From Cryomorpha sp963836915 (GTDB lineage Bacteria > Bacteroidota > Bacteroidia > Flavobacteriales_D > Cryomorphaceae): a DNA stretch of 64,000 nt. The notes beneath the pieces are model-generated. The model made no database searches. It was not told the origin of the DNA and saw nothing but the letters and a program-made list of their open reading frames with translations. The stretch is from contig CAWILH010000002.1 in NCBI GenBank assembly GCA_963836915.1, positions 2,232,001-2,296,000 on the forward strand, read 5' to 3'. Position 1 is the first letter of the stretch; every line of letters begins with the position of its first letter. Both the position numbers and the translations under genes were made by a program. Shown here piece after piece: positions 23,249 through 32,946 of this stretch.

Positions 23249-26200
23249 TTATTGTGTTAAGGTAAAGCGCAAAGATATACCAGTATTTATATTCGACGTA
23301 GGGAAGGAAATAGAAACTTTTGGCTCATTGATCTGGTGGTCATAGAATGCCCTGATATTCAATCTATCTGAAATCACATAATCGATGGCTGTCTTGATGG
23401 AAATCAAGTCTTGGCCCGATGTGATCTGATTGGTGCCTTCATCAACCCTTCGGGCAATCACTTCGGTATCGCGGATGCTCAGGTCGGCGCGTACATTCAG
23501 GTCGCTCTTCCGGCTCTTGCCACCTATCTTGATCTCCACATCGGGAAACCGGTATCCGAGACTTACCACGTATTCATCGCTATTATTTTCGGTGAGCTGG
23601 AAGTTGGCCGTGCTAAAAGCGAGTGTCCGATTTCTATTGATTTCAAAATTCGTGATCAGGGAATTTTGCCAAGTTACATCTACCCGGATAAGCGGGCTGA
23701 GCTGTTCTGATATTGTGACCGCGTTTATTTGAGTGCGCGGTATAAAGTTGCGATCTTCAGAATTATCCCTTAGCGGATTACCAAATACATCGGTACCAGC
23801 ACTCAAGTTGGTGGTAAAGTTGGTCACACTATACGTACTTCGGTAGGCATGGCTTATGGTGATATTCCTAAAGTACTTCTTCAAGGCCGGGATTTTTGAG
23901 AGCCCGTCATAGTTTACGTTCCAACTTGGGTTTTTGATTGCATCGAGTATAGTATATTCTTCTAAGGTCAGTTTCACATCATCTGTACTTATATCAGCAT
24001 AAGCTGCTACGAATGCCGGTATGATTACCTGCTGTGAACTTGGCCCAAAACCATCTGCGTAAATCCCTCCATTACCCGAATTCTCTTCGCTCAAACCCGT
24101 TTCCCGTGCCAAACGATTGGAGATATCGTCCCTATTATCGAGAAATTGTTGAAAAACATCACTTTCAGTTCCGTCGACTTCATCGAAGAGCGTGCCTATT
24201 GCCAAAAGCGAAATGCTGAAACTTCCCGATTGGAACTGACTCTCTTCCAAATATTGCTGAAGGTCGTTATTAAATCGGTAGAAATTTCCATCGAAAAGTG
24301 ACTTGCTGCGCACAGCGTTGAACTCTACCCGTAGGTTGGGCAATGGCTCAAGGCTGACCCGTAAATTAAAATCTTCCGTATAGGACTCCAGATATTGCTG
24401 GTTGATGAACTCATTGTCAACCAGCCAGCCACGCAAGGCGGCCTGCCTGTTAAAATTGCCGATCTGGTGCCCTAATACGAAATCGATACCCGGTGCATTA
24501 AACCCAGGATCCATCCCTATCAAATTACTCGTGCGGGCGTAACCCGGTAGGAAGGTACCTTCGTTTTGGCTATATACCACGCTTATATTCTTCAGGCTCA
24601 TAAAGAGCTTTGCTACATAATCCAAAGCATTTATGCTATTCTCGTCCTTTTCTTTTTTCTTGTCGTCGTCATCTGGATCATCTTTTTTCTTATCAGAGGC
24701 GCGCGACGGTGTGAGCGAGCGACCGCTACCCCTCCCCTGCCGCTGAAATTTCTGATTTACTTTCTTAAAATAGCCCACCTTATTATATAGGGTCAGAAAA
24801 TTGAATTGGCTATTCAGCGAAATGTTGCGGGCATTTTGAATGGTATTCCCAAGGGTGTCTTGACTGAACGGGGCGCGCTGCCAATTATAGGAACCCGTAT
24901 AACGAAGGTCGGAAGAGACCCAATCGAGAATTGGAATTTTATTGATGGGAAGCTTATAATTGGCAGAAACCGACTGATTGAATGTCACATTGTTACCGCC
25001 GCTCAAAATGCTCTCCCATACTGTATCGCGGTAATTATTGTATGAGTCCCTATCATCCCGGTCTACTTTTCCATCGGTCTCTTCTATGAAAGATAAATTG
25101 TTGGCGCTGTAAGTCAGCCTGATTGAATTGGTGAGGTCGTGCTGCACATCGTAGGTGCGCGTCCAATTGAATGTCTTGGTGTAGAGCGTGGGCTGCTCAA
25201 AGTCAAATACTGTCGTATTATTCTTGAACTGCTGCTCATTATATGTTCTTACGATGTCAGATCGGAAAGAGAAATTCTTTGGGATAAGCGTAAAGTTGAA
25301 ATCACGCACCAATGCGAGATAGTCTGATTTGCGAAGGAAGGCACTGGTGGCAAAAGGCTTATAATTTTTTGGCTTCGCGTTGAAATTATATCCTAAACCT
25401 ACCCTAAACTGTCGCTGGTTATCAAAGGCGGTATTGATATCGTAATATTCCCGATCGCTATATGCGAAGGTGGCGTTCAGGTTTTCGACATCATAAGGCC
25501 GAGGTTTCTTATCGGGATTGGTGCGCTCCTTGCGCACATTGGTAAAGTTCACGCTGCGGCGGCGGGTATAGGTCTGTGAGCGCTTTCGCAATTCTTTCTT
25601 TTCTTCTTTCGATAGGCCACGTGAAATCTCTTCGAGCTCAAGGTCGGGCGCGAGCGGGTCAAAGCGGGGGATGACCACCTGCTCTGCCTGGCTCATAAAC
25701 ATAGGTATCTTGATGCCGCTCTCTTCGGGAAGAAATTTATCAAGGTTGATGTTTGAACTGGCATCGTAGCCCATGGTCTGCTCTTGCGGGCGCTCAGCTA
25801 CGCGGCTTTCCAGCGACCCGAAGTTTGGGGTACTGATATTTCCCGCAAGGGAAAGGGTTCCAAAATCGGCCAGCTGTGTATTCACCCTACCCACGGCTGC
25901 CCAACCGCCTTCATTGTTAAAATCAGAAAGGCGCAGCTCGTTCACCCATATCTCAGCGCTCTCGCTGCGGCCATCATCATCGGTCCAGATATTCCCATAC
26001 TCGGGATTTCCACTGGCATTGGGATTTCTCACACCTATCATTATGGTGCGCACGGAGCTCAGCACAGGGTTACCTTTGATAGTGATACGCCGGCTTCCGT
26101 CATTTTCTACATAGAAATCGCTCTTGGGGACCCCTTCTTGATTACGACGATTTTTTGCAGCCTGCAATTTATCAAAATCAATTTTCAAGTTATTGGCTTC

Positions 26201-29200
26201 CGGCCAGATATTATTTGGCGTGCTCGACGACGTGAGCATGGTGGGCGTAACGGGAACTTCATACTCATAATAATTTTGATCAAAGTCGGTGCCCAGCCTG
26301 ATAAACACAGTCACATCTCCATACTCCAGCAGATTATTGGGGTCTAGCGACTCTCCGTGAATGAACATCTCCAGATTGCCGTACATCCGCATATCAATAT
26401 CGAGGCTCCTGAAAGCTGCGCGCGCATCACCATCGCCGAGATCGCGCACCCGGAGTACGAGTGACTGCTCATTGAGGCTTCTGAGATTGGCCGTACCGGC
26501 ATCAATCTCACGCGATATGCCCGGTGGGGTCACATAATTGAGGGGGGTACGCTGGCTATTCTCTTCTATATTTACCGCAAGGATATCAAACTCGGTGGCA
26601 TCTGGCCTTCCGGGAATGTACTCTCCGCGACGAAGATCTTCTGCATACCGCCGCCACTCCCCGCGTATAAGCTCAAGGCGTGCAAATCGCAAAACCAATG
26701 GTGTGTCAAATCCTTTGGCGATCAAACGCATAAAGCGAATAGAGCGAAGGTCTTGAATATTGTTTATGGCCCTTCCTTCCCGCACTGGAATCTTAAACTG
26801 ATACCAGCGCACTTCCCGGCCATCGGCAGCGATTCCATTGGTCACATCGGTGATGTAATTATTACCAACCTGCCAGCTGCCTGGCGATAGCTGTGGATCG
26901 GGAAGACTGATTTGATACTGATAATAAGACTCCGCTTCGGCGAGTGTAAGATCTTGGTTTATATCTTCGCTGGTGGGAAGGATAGTAGCCTGCTGCGGGT
27001 AGCCTGCATCACTATCTTGAGTGGTCACCGAGTTACCTTCGAAGCCATTGAATTGCTTATACCGCTCTAGAATGTCTACATTATTATTGTCATAAAACGG
27101 ATCGCGAAAGAACCGATAATTATCGGTAGATGGATCTGCATTGGTAGCGCTGAGCACCTGTGTGCTCACACCCGGCAAGGCGGCGATCCGATCTAAATAT
27201 TCCGTATAATAGGCCCGTTCGCCTGCGTCATTGAATCCATCAAAACCTACATCCTGCGAAGCGTTTGAGTTGGTGGTATTGTCAAATGCGTTTACGATGC
27301 TCTGCGTAACCGGCACCCTCGCCCAGGCGGTAGTGTCTGTTAAGAAGCCATTGGGATTATTGGGATCGAGCGGGAGTCCATTTTCAAAACTCATCCGTCC
27401 ATCACGCAGCACATCTTCAGAGACATTGCCCAGATTTACGATCAGGCGGCCGCCTTGATTTCCCGATGTGCCCAAGAAATCCCTGTTATCGGTATTATAA
27501 GGATCCATGATCCAAAACTGTATGAACTCCACATTGGTCTGCTCAAAGTCGGTGGTATTGATAGCACGCTGTATTCCACCCCAGCGGCTAGAAGGGTCAT
27601 TTAGCGCCCCTGTCTGTGGGTCTATACCGGCCGAAAGCGCGGTCGACTCGGCGTCATAATTATAACTGGCCCGCTCTTCGGGAAAGAAGCTAAGGTCGAA
27701 GGTGGCAATATTTGCAGGCGTTCCTGCGGGCAGCTCCCTATCTGGGAAAACTTCCTGCTCCGTAACTTCCCGCTGGTAGTGCCGGTCAGCGTTGACATTA
27801 TCAGGGGTGATGGCATCATTTCTGAAAAAGAGCGGGTCGAGCACGTACCAAGATGTTTTTGCACGGTTATGACCAAGGGTGCGATCATCGGTAAGGCTCG
27901 CTTCAGGAAATAGTTCCATTTGATTTTGCGGAATGGAAGCAAGCCCCCATGAAGCAAAGTTGCGAAGGTCGATGAGCGATACCGTTCCTTCAAAGTCATC
28001 GATATACGCATTTCCAGTTTGGCCAATGGCTTTATTATGCCCCGGAAAAAGCTGTGCAAACTCAAGGGCGGCATCTACAGTAGAGGTTTCCTTGGTGCTT
28101 ATCAAGGGTATGGCATCTATGATGTCTGTAAGGAGCCGAGACTCATCTTGATAATGTGCGTCAAATCCTACCAAGGTATTGTTCATTGGCTCATCGCCAA
28201 TATTGACTTTTTGCGTAAGCGGCCGCTCATTGAGGTTCATCACAGTAGAGCCCAGCGTAAAATTCTCATTGAAGCGGTAGTCGAATCGCGCTCCCATAAG
28301 CCGTCGGGTCTGAATACTGAACAGGGTATTGCTCTCTACCGTAACTTTGATCGGTGTCTGTGACTCGAGTAGACCTGTATTTAAGATCCGCACCCTTCCT
28401 AGGTTATAGTCTACGGTAAAATCTTGGTTTTCAACCAGCGGAACGCCCGCAGCCGTCACCCTAACGGCACCCTGTGGGATATTTAGGGCGTTAAGCGCGA
28501 TCTCATCCGATGATGCCGATTGATACCTACCTTTCAAGCTGAAGCGGTTCAGGTAGAGAAAATTCTGTTGGGCTACGATCTTCGTGCTGTCGTAAAGCTG
28601 GGGATACACGATGCGCTCTATCTGCTGTGCGGTAAGGCCTTCTTCGGTAAGGCGTTCGCTCAGGTGACTTCCAAAGGGTTCAATAACAGGGAAGTAGACC
28701 CTACCATTTTGCGCATTGATGGTACCCCCTTCTATAGCCGCGCCATCTACGAAATCAAACCGGCCATCGGAACGGGGGTTGCTGTTCTGATCTAATTTAT
28801 CGAGCTCGAATATTTGCAGCAGCGGTATGTTCTGCACTTCGGGCAGCGGAATGACCGGAACGTCGACCCCTTCTTGCGGATCGTTATACCACACGTTGAA
28901 AAGAAAATCTGTTGGATTTACCTGATAGGCACCTAGGGAGTAAACATTCTTCATCATAAGATCCCAGAGCGGGCTGCGCACGTCTACTACGGTAGACTTG
29001 AGCATCTTAAGAAAAAGTGCATCGGGGGCAGTAAAGCCATCATTTGAAAGATCACCTACCTGATAGGTACGGCCATTTAAGGTATACTGATAGCCTACCG
29101 CAAGTATCTCAGCATTATTCAGCGACTGGTTAAGTGAGATAAAACCCAGCCTGGCATTATAGGTATATTCGTTTGGAGTCAGCTGGCGGGCATTTGAAAG

Positions 29201-30523
29201 TCGTTCAAAATCACGTCCATTGAAAAGCCCAAGCGTTGAAAGCGCACCCGACGATTGTGAAAATCCGCGAATCTGGGGGTTACCAGCCGCTATGCTATAG
29301 AGTTGGTTCTGCCCGTTGTCCGGGAAATCATTTAATGGAAAATCCCCAATTTCGATGGGCAAAGCCGGGTTTTGAAAGGGTTCGCCTTCACCAAGATCGG
29401 TAAAACCAATAATGTTTCGAGTGTTTTGAACATTGGCTGTTTGATTTACCACCCAAACTTCTATTCGCGTGATCTGCACACCTGAGTTCACCACTGGCAA
29501 ATTTTGAAGAGCCCTGTCATAAGCATTCCGGAAATAACCGCTTAAGAAATAATGCCTATTGGCTTCATAATTATCAATGCCTATCTCGAAATCTTGCGTT
29601 TGGGCACCACCCTGCACATTGATTTCCTTCTTTTGCCCACGCTCTTGCGAAAGGAGCGCGGTAGCGGTAAGGCGTCCAAACTTAAGCTCTGTCTTCACCC
29701 CAAAAAGGCTTTGGCTTCCGGAGATAAGGGTATTGTTAAGCGGTAAGCTTACATTACCTGCTTCGATCTTTTGGATGATCTCGTCTTCGTATCCGGTATA
29801 CTCAATTTTGGTTTGATTCTCAAAATCGAAGGTGGCTTCAGTATTGTAATTGGTACTCAGCTTCAGCTTATCCCCTATCTGGCCGACCACATTGAGCTGT
29901 ATGCGCTGATCAAAATTAAAGGTGGTTATACGGCGCTGATTGATAGGTATCTGCGGATTTTCATTCTTGTTGATATTGGCTCCAAAGGTAAGCTCGGCTG
30001 TACCCTGCGGCCTGATGTCTACGGTGTTGCCACCAAAGATACGGTCGAAAGCTTTGTTATTGATTTGAAGGCTCGGCCTGAAAGGGTCTGGGCCATCATC
30101 GCCATCATCGCTCGCTATTTGATCGGCAGAGCGTATTTCTTTCCAGTAGTCTTTAACAGAATTTTCATTGATGTAGTCCATGTACTCATCAAAAGTCATG
30201 ACTGTGGGGTTTCGATAATCTATATTATCACCTATCCGTTGGTAAAAATAGTATTGCCCTGTAGCGGGATCATATTCGATATCGTTCTTGACATTGCTGG
30301 GATCGGTAAGATTTATCCTTCCGCTTCCGCCAAAGGGATTGATCTCATCTTGTATTGGATAGGTAAGGGGTGTTTCGGGACTGTCTACAGGCATCACCGT
30401 CAGTTCCGGAAGGTTGACCACATCGGGGCGCGTACCGGGTTTTACGGCATAGCCCGTCCATACTAAGGACAATAAGAAGACTATGGCAAGTGCTTGCCAA
30501 GTATATCGAAACCGTAAACCCAC
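23249..30523 (-). CDS. sprA: SprA/Sov, type IX secretion outer-membrane translocon
   Basis: Giant outer-membrane beta-barrel that forms the protein-conducting channel of the type IX secretion system, exporting proteins with C-terminal sorting domains such as those at 1324, 3527, 31967 and 32947. The 2424 residues (normal for the family) start with a signal segment (WQALAIVFLLSLVWTGYA), then repeated beta-strand stretches with family landmarks GSQSLFGVKTELKFGRLTATALLSQ, GHNKAIGQTGNAYIDDFEG, FPDRELP and NEDSAE-like WVNELRLSDF. It ends in a strand with terminal aromatic/hydrophobic residues (SLRFTLTQ). The whole 7.3-kb frame is uninterrupted. It starts 17 bp after the ruvA stop, so the two are probably co-transcribed. 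Confidence 0.97.
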   Translation of the reverse strand: MGLRFRYTWQALAIVFLLSLVWTGYAVKPGTRPDVVNLPELTVMPVDSPETPLTYPIQDEINPFGGSGRINLTDPSNVKNDIEYDPATGQYYFYQRIGDNIDYRNPTVMTFDEYMDYINENSVKDYWKEIRSADQIASDDGDDGPDPFRPSLQINNKAFDRIFGGNTVDIRPQGTAELTFGANINKNENPQIPINQRRITTFNFDQRIQLNVVGQIGDKLKLSTNYNTEATFDFENQTKIEYTGYEDEIIQKIEAGNVSLPLNNTLISGSQSLFGVKTELKFGRLTATALLSQERGQKKEINVQGGAQTQDFEIGIDNYEANRHYFLSGYFRNAYDRALQNLPVVNSGVQITRIEVWVVNQTANVQNTRNIIGFTDLGEGEPFQNPALPIEIGDFPLNDFPDNGQNQLYSIAAGNPQIRGFSQSSGALSTLGLFNGRDFERLSNARQLTPNEYTYNARLGFISLNQSLNNAEILAVGYQYTLNGRTYQVGDLSNDGFTAPDALFLKMLKSTVVDVRSPLWDLMMKNVYSLGAYQVNPTDFLFNVWYNDPQEGVDVPVIPLPEVQNIPLLQIFELDKLDQNSNPRSDGRFDFVDGAAIEGGTINAQNGRVYFPVIEPFGSHLSERLTEEGLTAQQIERIVYPQLYDSTKIVAQQNFLYLNRFSLKGRYQSASSDEIALNALNIPQGAVRVTAAGVPLVENQDFTVDYNLGRVRILNTGLLESQTPIKVTVESNTLFSIQTRRLMGARFDYRFNENFTLGSTVMNLNERPLTQKVNIGDEPMNNTLVGFDAHYQDESRLLTDIIDAIPLISTKETSTVDAALEFAQLFPGHNKAIGQTGNAYIDDFEGTVSLIDLRNFASWGLASIPQNQMELFPEASLTDDRTLGHNRAKTSWYVLDPLFFRNDAITPDNVNADRHYQREVTEQEVFPDRELPAGTPANIATFDLSFFPEERASYNYDAESTALSAGIDPQTGALNDPSSRWGGIQRAINTTDFEQTNVEFIQFWIMDPYNTDNRDFLGTSGNQGGRLIVNLGNVSEDVLRDGRMSFENGLPLDPNNPNGFLTDTTAWARVPVTQSIVNAFDNTTNSNASQDVGFDGFNDAGERAYYTEYLDRIAALPGVSTQVLSATNADPSTDNYRFFRDPFYDNNNVDILERYKQFNGFEGNSVTTQDSDAGYPQQATILPTSEDINQDLTLAEAESYYQYQISLPDPQLSPGSWQVGNNYITDVTNGIAADGREVRWYQFKIPVREGRAINNIQDLRSIRFMRLIAKGFDTPLVLRFARLELIRGEWRRYAEDLRRGEYIPGRPDATEFDILAVNIEENSQRTPLNYVTPPGISREIDAGTANLRSLNEQSLVLRVRDLGDGDARAAFRSLDIDMRMYGNLEMFIHGESLDPNNLLEYGDVTVFIRLGTDFDQNYYEYEVPVTPTMLTSSSTPNNIWPEANNLKIDFDKLQAAKNRRNQEGVPKSDFYVENDGSRRITIKGNPVLSSVRTIMIGVRNPNASGNPEYGNIWTDDDGRSESAEIWVNELRLSDFNNEGGWAAVGRVNTQLADFGTLSLAGNISTPNFGSLESRVAERPQEQTMGYDASSNINLDKFLPEESGIKIPMFMSQAEQVVIPRFDPLAPDLELEEISRGLSKEEKKELRKRSQTYTRRRSVNFTNVRKERTNPDKKPRPYDVENLNATFAYSDREYYDINTAFDNQRQFRVGLGYNFNAKPKNYKPFATSAFLRKSDYLALVRDFNFTLIPKNFSFRSDIVRTYNEQQFKNNTTVFDFEQPTLYTKTFNWTRTYDVQHDLTNSIRLTYSANNLSFIEETDGKVDRDDRDSYNNYRDTVWESILSGGNNVTFNQSVSANYKLPINKIPILDWVSSDLRYTGSYNWQRAPFSQDTLGNTIQNARNISLNSQFNFLTLYNKVGYFKKVNQKFQRQGRGSGRSLTPSRASDKKKDDPDDDDKKKEKDENSINALDYVAKLFMSLKNISVVYSQNEGTFLPGYARTSNLIGMDPGFNAPGIDFVLGHQIGNFNRQAALRGWLVDNEFINQQYLESYTEDFNLRVSLEPLPNLRVEFNAVRSKSLFDGNFYRFNNDLQQYLEESQFQSGSFSISLLAIGTLFDEVDGTESDVFQQFLDNRDDISNRLARETGLSEENSGNGGIYADGFGPSSQQVIIPAFVAAYADISTDDVKLTLEEYTILDAIKNPSWNVNYDGLSKIPALKKYFRNITISHAYRSTYSVTNFTTNLSAGTDVFGNPLRDNSEDRNFIPRTQINAVTISEQLSPLIRVDVTWQNSLITNFEINRNRTLAFSTANFQLTENNSDEYVVSLGYRFPDVEIKIGGKSRKSDLNVRADLSIRDTEVIARRVDEGTNQITSGQDLISIKTAIDYVISDRLNIRAFYDHQINEPKVSISFPTSNINTGISLRFTLTQ
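23270..23277 (-). promoter_or_regulatory. Possible internal promoter for gcvH inside the sprA 3' end
   Basis: TATCTTTG followed by CGC on the minus strand lies in the last codons of sprA, about 31 bp before the gcvH ATG. It fits the Bacteroidota -7 box. It would give gcvH a supply of transcript independent of the very long sprA message. Confidence 0.4.
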
Positions 30524-30540
30524 ACCTTATACTTTCAGAA

Positions 30541-31125
30541 CTATAAGTTCTTCAAACTTTGCTTAATTAATTCTTCAATCTTTAGCGATCCATCGCTCTT
30601 ATCAAGCACATTATCGACTACTTTTTGTGCTTTATGTTGGTCAAACCCAAGATTGCGCAAAGCCCTTAACGCCTCAGATCGCAAGGTATTGCTCTGCCCT
30701 CCAAAATTATCGAAATTCAAATCTCCCGCGCCAATCTTGTCTTTCAAGTCCACTATAATACGCTCTGCCGACTTGGCTCCTACCCCTTTGATTTTCTTGA
30801 GACTGGCTACATCTCCATGCACGATGGCTTGCTGCAATTCTGCCGGCCTGAACGTAGATAAAGCGGCTATGGCCGAGCTCGGCCCTATTCCCGAGACCGA
30901 TATGAGGCTGCGAAACATAGAGCGCTCGGCTTCATCAGAAAATCCGAAGAGTACATGGGCATCTTCACGGATAGAGGTATGCATGAAGATTTTGGCCGAT
31001 TTCTTTCCAGCCAGGCTTTCAAACGTGTTAAGGCTATTTTGAAAAATATACCCCATGCCGCCGGTCTCAATAATGCCGTAAGTGGGAGTTCGGTCTACTA
31101 GGTCACCGCTGATGTATTCAATCAT
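30541..31125 (-). CDS. ruvA: Holliday junction branch migration protein RuvA
   Basis: Tetrameric DNA-binding subunit that recognises Holliday junctions and loads the RuvB motor. The 194 residues hold the OB-fold domain (MIEYISGDLVDRTPTYGIIETGGMGY in two pieces), the two helix-hairpin-helix motifs (ISVSGIGPSSAIAALS; LKKIKGVGAKSAERIIVDL), and the C-terminal domain III (ALRNLGFDQHKAQKVVDNVL) that touches RuvB. Its partner ruvB is separate at 38655-39677. It begins the ruvA-sprA-gcvH-vanZ block. Confidence 0.96.
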   Translation of the reverse strand: MIEYISGDLVDRTPTYGIIETGGMGYIFQNSLNTFESLAGKKSAKIFMHTSIREDAHVLFGFSDEAERSMFRSLISVSGIGPSSAIAALSTFRPAELQQAIVHGDVASLKKIKGVGAKSAERIIVDLKDKIGAGDLNFDNFGGQSNTLRSEALRALRNLGFDQHKAQKVVDNVLDKSDGSLKIEELIKQSLKNL

Positions 31126-31196
31126 AGGTTAAAATAATCGCGATGCCCCATTTGCGTAAGCAAGATCGGAACAACACGTGGTAAGCATCTTTTAAA

Positions 31197-31226
31197 TTGG
31201 CGGCTAAAAGTAATCATCTATATTTG
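31197..31226 (+). promoter_or_regulatory. Probable promoter of the sirtuin gene
   Basis: TATATTTG at 31219-31226 is a perfect TAnnTTTG -7 box, with a TTGG at 31197-31200 about 18 bp upstream as a weak -33. The proposed ATG is at 31256, giving a leader of about 25 nt. The promoter is in the 130-bp divergent gap shared with ruvA. Confidence 0.5.
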
Positions 31227-31255
31227 GAAATCAAGGTGTGAAATAGATTTTGGTA

Positions 31256-31942
31256 ATGGATAAAAAACGGATTGTGGTATTCTCAGGCGCGGGCATGAGT
31301 GCCGAAAGTGGGCTTAAGACCTTTAGGGACAATGATGGACTATGGGAAAAACATCGGGTGGAAGATGTGGCGACACCCGAAGCTTGGCAGGCGGATCCCA
31401 ATCTGGTACTGCGATTTTATAATGAGCGCTTGGTCGATATGCGAAAGTCGGCCCCCAATAAAGCCCATTTTGACTTGGTTAAATTGGAACAAAAACATGA
31501 TGTGACCGTGATCACCCAAAATGTTGACGATTTGCATGAGCGGGCAGGAAGCACCGATGTGCTCCACTTGCACGGCCAACTGACCAAATGCAAGAGTTCG
31601 GGAAGCGGAGGCTACGTGACCGAAATGCCCGCGCATGGCATATCGCTTGGAGATCGCTGTCCCCAAGGACATCAGCTTAGGCCACATATCGTATGGTTTG
31701 GCGAGGCGGTACCCGAAATGTACAGGGCACTTGAACTGATCCGCGAAGCAGATATCGTGATAGCCGTGGGCACTTCGCTCAACGTCTATCCCGCCGCAGG
31801 ATTGATATATGCCGCAAAGCCAAGAACCGAAATAATCCTTATCGACCCTGGAAGCTTTGACCATACCGACATCAGCCATCTACGGCACGTACGAAAAACG
31901 GCCACCGAAGGGGTGGCCGAGATTTTGAAAGATTTCATATGA
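31256..31942 (+). CDS. cobB: Sir2-family NAD-dependent protein deacylase
   Basis: Removes acyl groups from lysines, using NAD+. Motifs from the ATG at 31256: FSGAGMSAESG (residues 10-19), TFRDNDGLW, TQNVDDLHERAG, and the catalytic histidine in HLHGQ (H106), with C112 and a second CPQGHQLRPHIVWFGE segment. Tyr55 and Arg58 in FYNERL match the Y..R pair of class III sirtuins, which favour succinyl, malonyl or glutaryl lysine. The zinc site looks reduced (only two obvious cysteines), as in some bacterial class III members. The upstream TTG at 31250 is less likely than the ATG. It stands alone on the plus strand. Confidence 0.94.
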   Translation: MDKKRIVVFSGAGMSAESGLKTFRDNDGLWEKHRVEDVATPEAWQADPNLVLRFYNERLVDMRKSAPNKAHFDLVKLEQKHDVTVITQNVDDLHERAGSTDVLHLHGQLTKCKSSGSGGYVTEMPAHGISLGDRCPQGHQLRPHIVWFGEAVPEMYRALELIREADIVIAVGTSLNVYPAAGLIYAAKPRTEIILIDPGSFDHTDISHLRHVRKTATEGVAEILKDFI

Positions 31943-31966
31943 AGATCTCAGATGAATGGATGATTT

Positions 31967-32627
31967 TTATTGCTTCACGACGGCATTTGTCGAAAGTGAA
32001 ACCCCATCGCGATCCCACATTCTTATGATGTAGGCACCCGAATTTAAATCGGAAGCTTCGATGCGATTGCCACCATTGGTGAAAACCTGCTTGACCAAAG
32101 ATCCTTTCAAATCGTAGATACCGATCCTGCTCACATCGGTGCCAGCTTCGATGTTGATGGCATCCAAGACTGGATTTGGAAATGTTTTGATGGCATTGGT
32201 GAGTCGCTCTGGGACGGAGAGGGGTTGGTTGAAGTAATAGGTGCCCTGTTGTGGTGTCTTCCGCATCGGTCTGATTGGTAACAGTCACTTCAATGATGGC
32301 ACTACCTTCAATGCTGTCAGGATAAACGTGAACATCCATAGTTCCTTGCTCTTGGGAAGCCATTGAAAAATTTGCGGTGCTCGTGCCACTAAGATAGCAT
32401 TGGTTTTTATCACAAACAGCACTAGCCCATCCATCTGTAATCTGAATCACATTTCGCTCCCAAGAATAATTTTTGTAAAACTCAGAGTCATTGATAACAA
32501 ATCAATAAGCTACCGTCTCTTGCAAATTTATATCCGAGACTTCTACGATCGGGGGTTCTATGTACGTTTGGGCTTTGGCAAATGCAAAAACTGAGAAAAA
32601 AATAATCGAAGCGTAGATTTTTAGCAT
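31967..32627 (-). pseudogene. Broken T9SS-sorted protein (nonsense plus frameshift)
   Basis: One ancestral gene is readable in pieces. An ATG at 32627 starts a signal peptide (MLKIYASIIFFSVFAFAKAQ) and EPPIVEVSDINLQETVAY, then an in-frame TGA at 32504-32502. The same frame continues as NDSEFYKNYSWERN...TDGWASAVCDKNQCY and MDVHVYPD.IEGSAIIEVTV, a module found in many Bacteroidota exported proteins. An extra G in GGGC near 32240 then moves the frame to a T9SS sorting domain (FPNPVLDAINIEAGT, IGIYDLKGSLV, GAYIIRMWD). Restoring GGC gives DTTTGTYYFNQP across the joint. Two independent lesions make real loss of function more likely than a single read error. Confidence 0.8.
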
Positions 32628-32946
32628 AATTTCTATTTTTTTAAAGTAGCGCAGGACGCTGTTTAATTTTATCATACGAAAGTACAAAAATATAGCATTC
32701 TTCCCGCTTTAAACGATCCTATCATCCCATCGGGATTCCAAGCTTTATTTGAGCATAAACTGAATTCGAATACCATAAAAACACTCGTATCGTCTTAATT
32801 CATTAGGTTTTCGTAAGGATTAAAAAACCTTAACAAAATTTAGAAGTTCAATAATCTACCTTCGATTGAGTGGAGGGATTCCAATATAAATCGGTCAAAT
32901 CGAATTAATCCTATACTTTTAAATGAAAACTAAAATCATATTAATC

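Noticed and set aside
29771..30466. Plus-strand open frame of 231 codons opposite sprA
   Set aside because: Antisense to sprA with no domain, no promoter and no homologous-looking motif.
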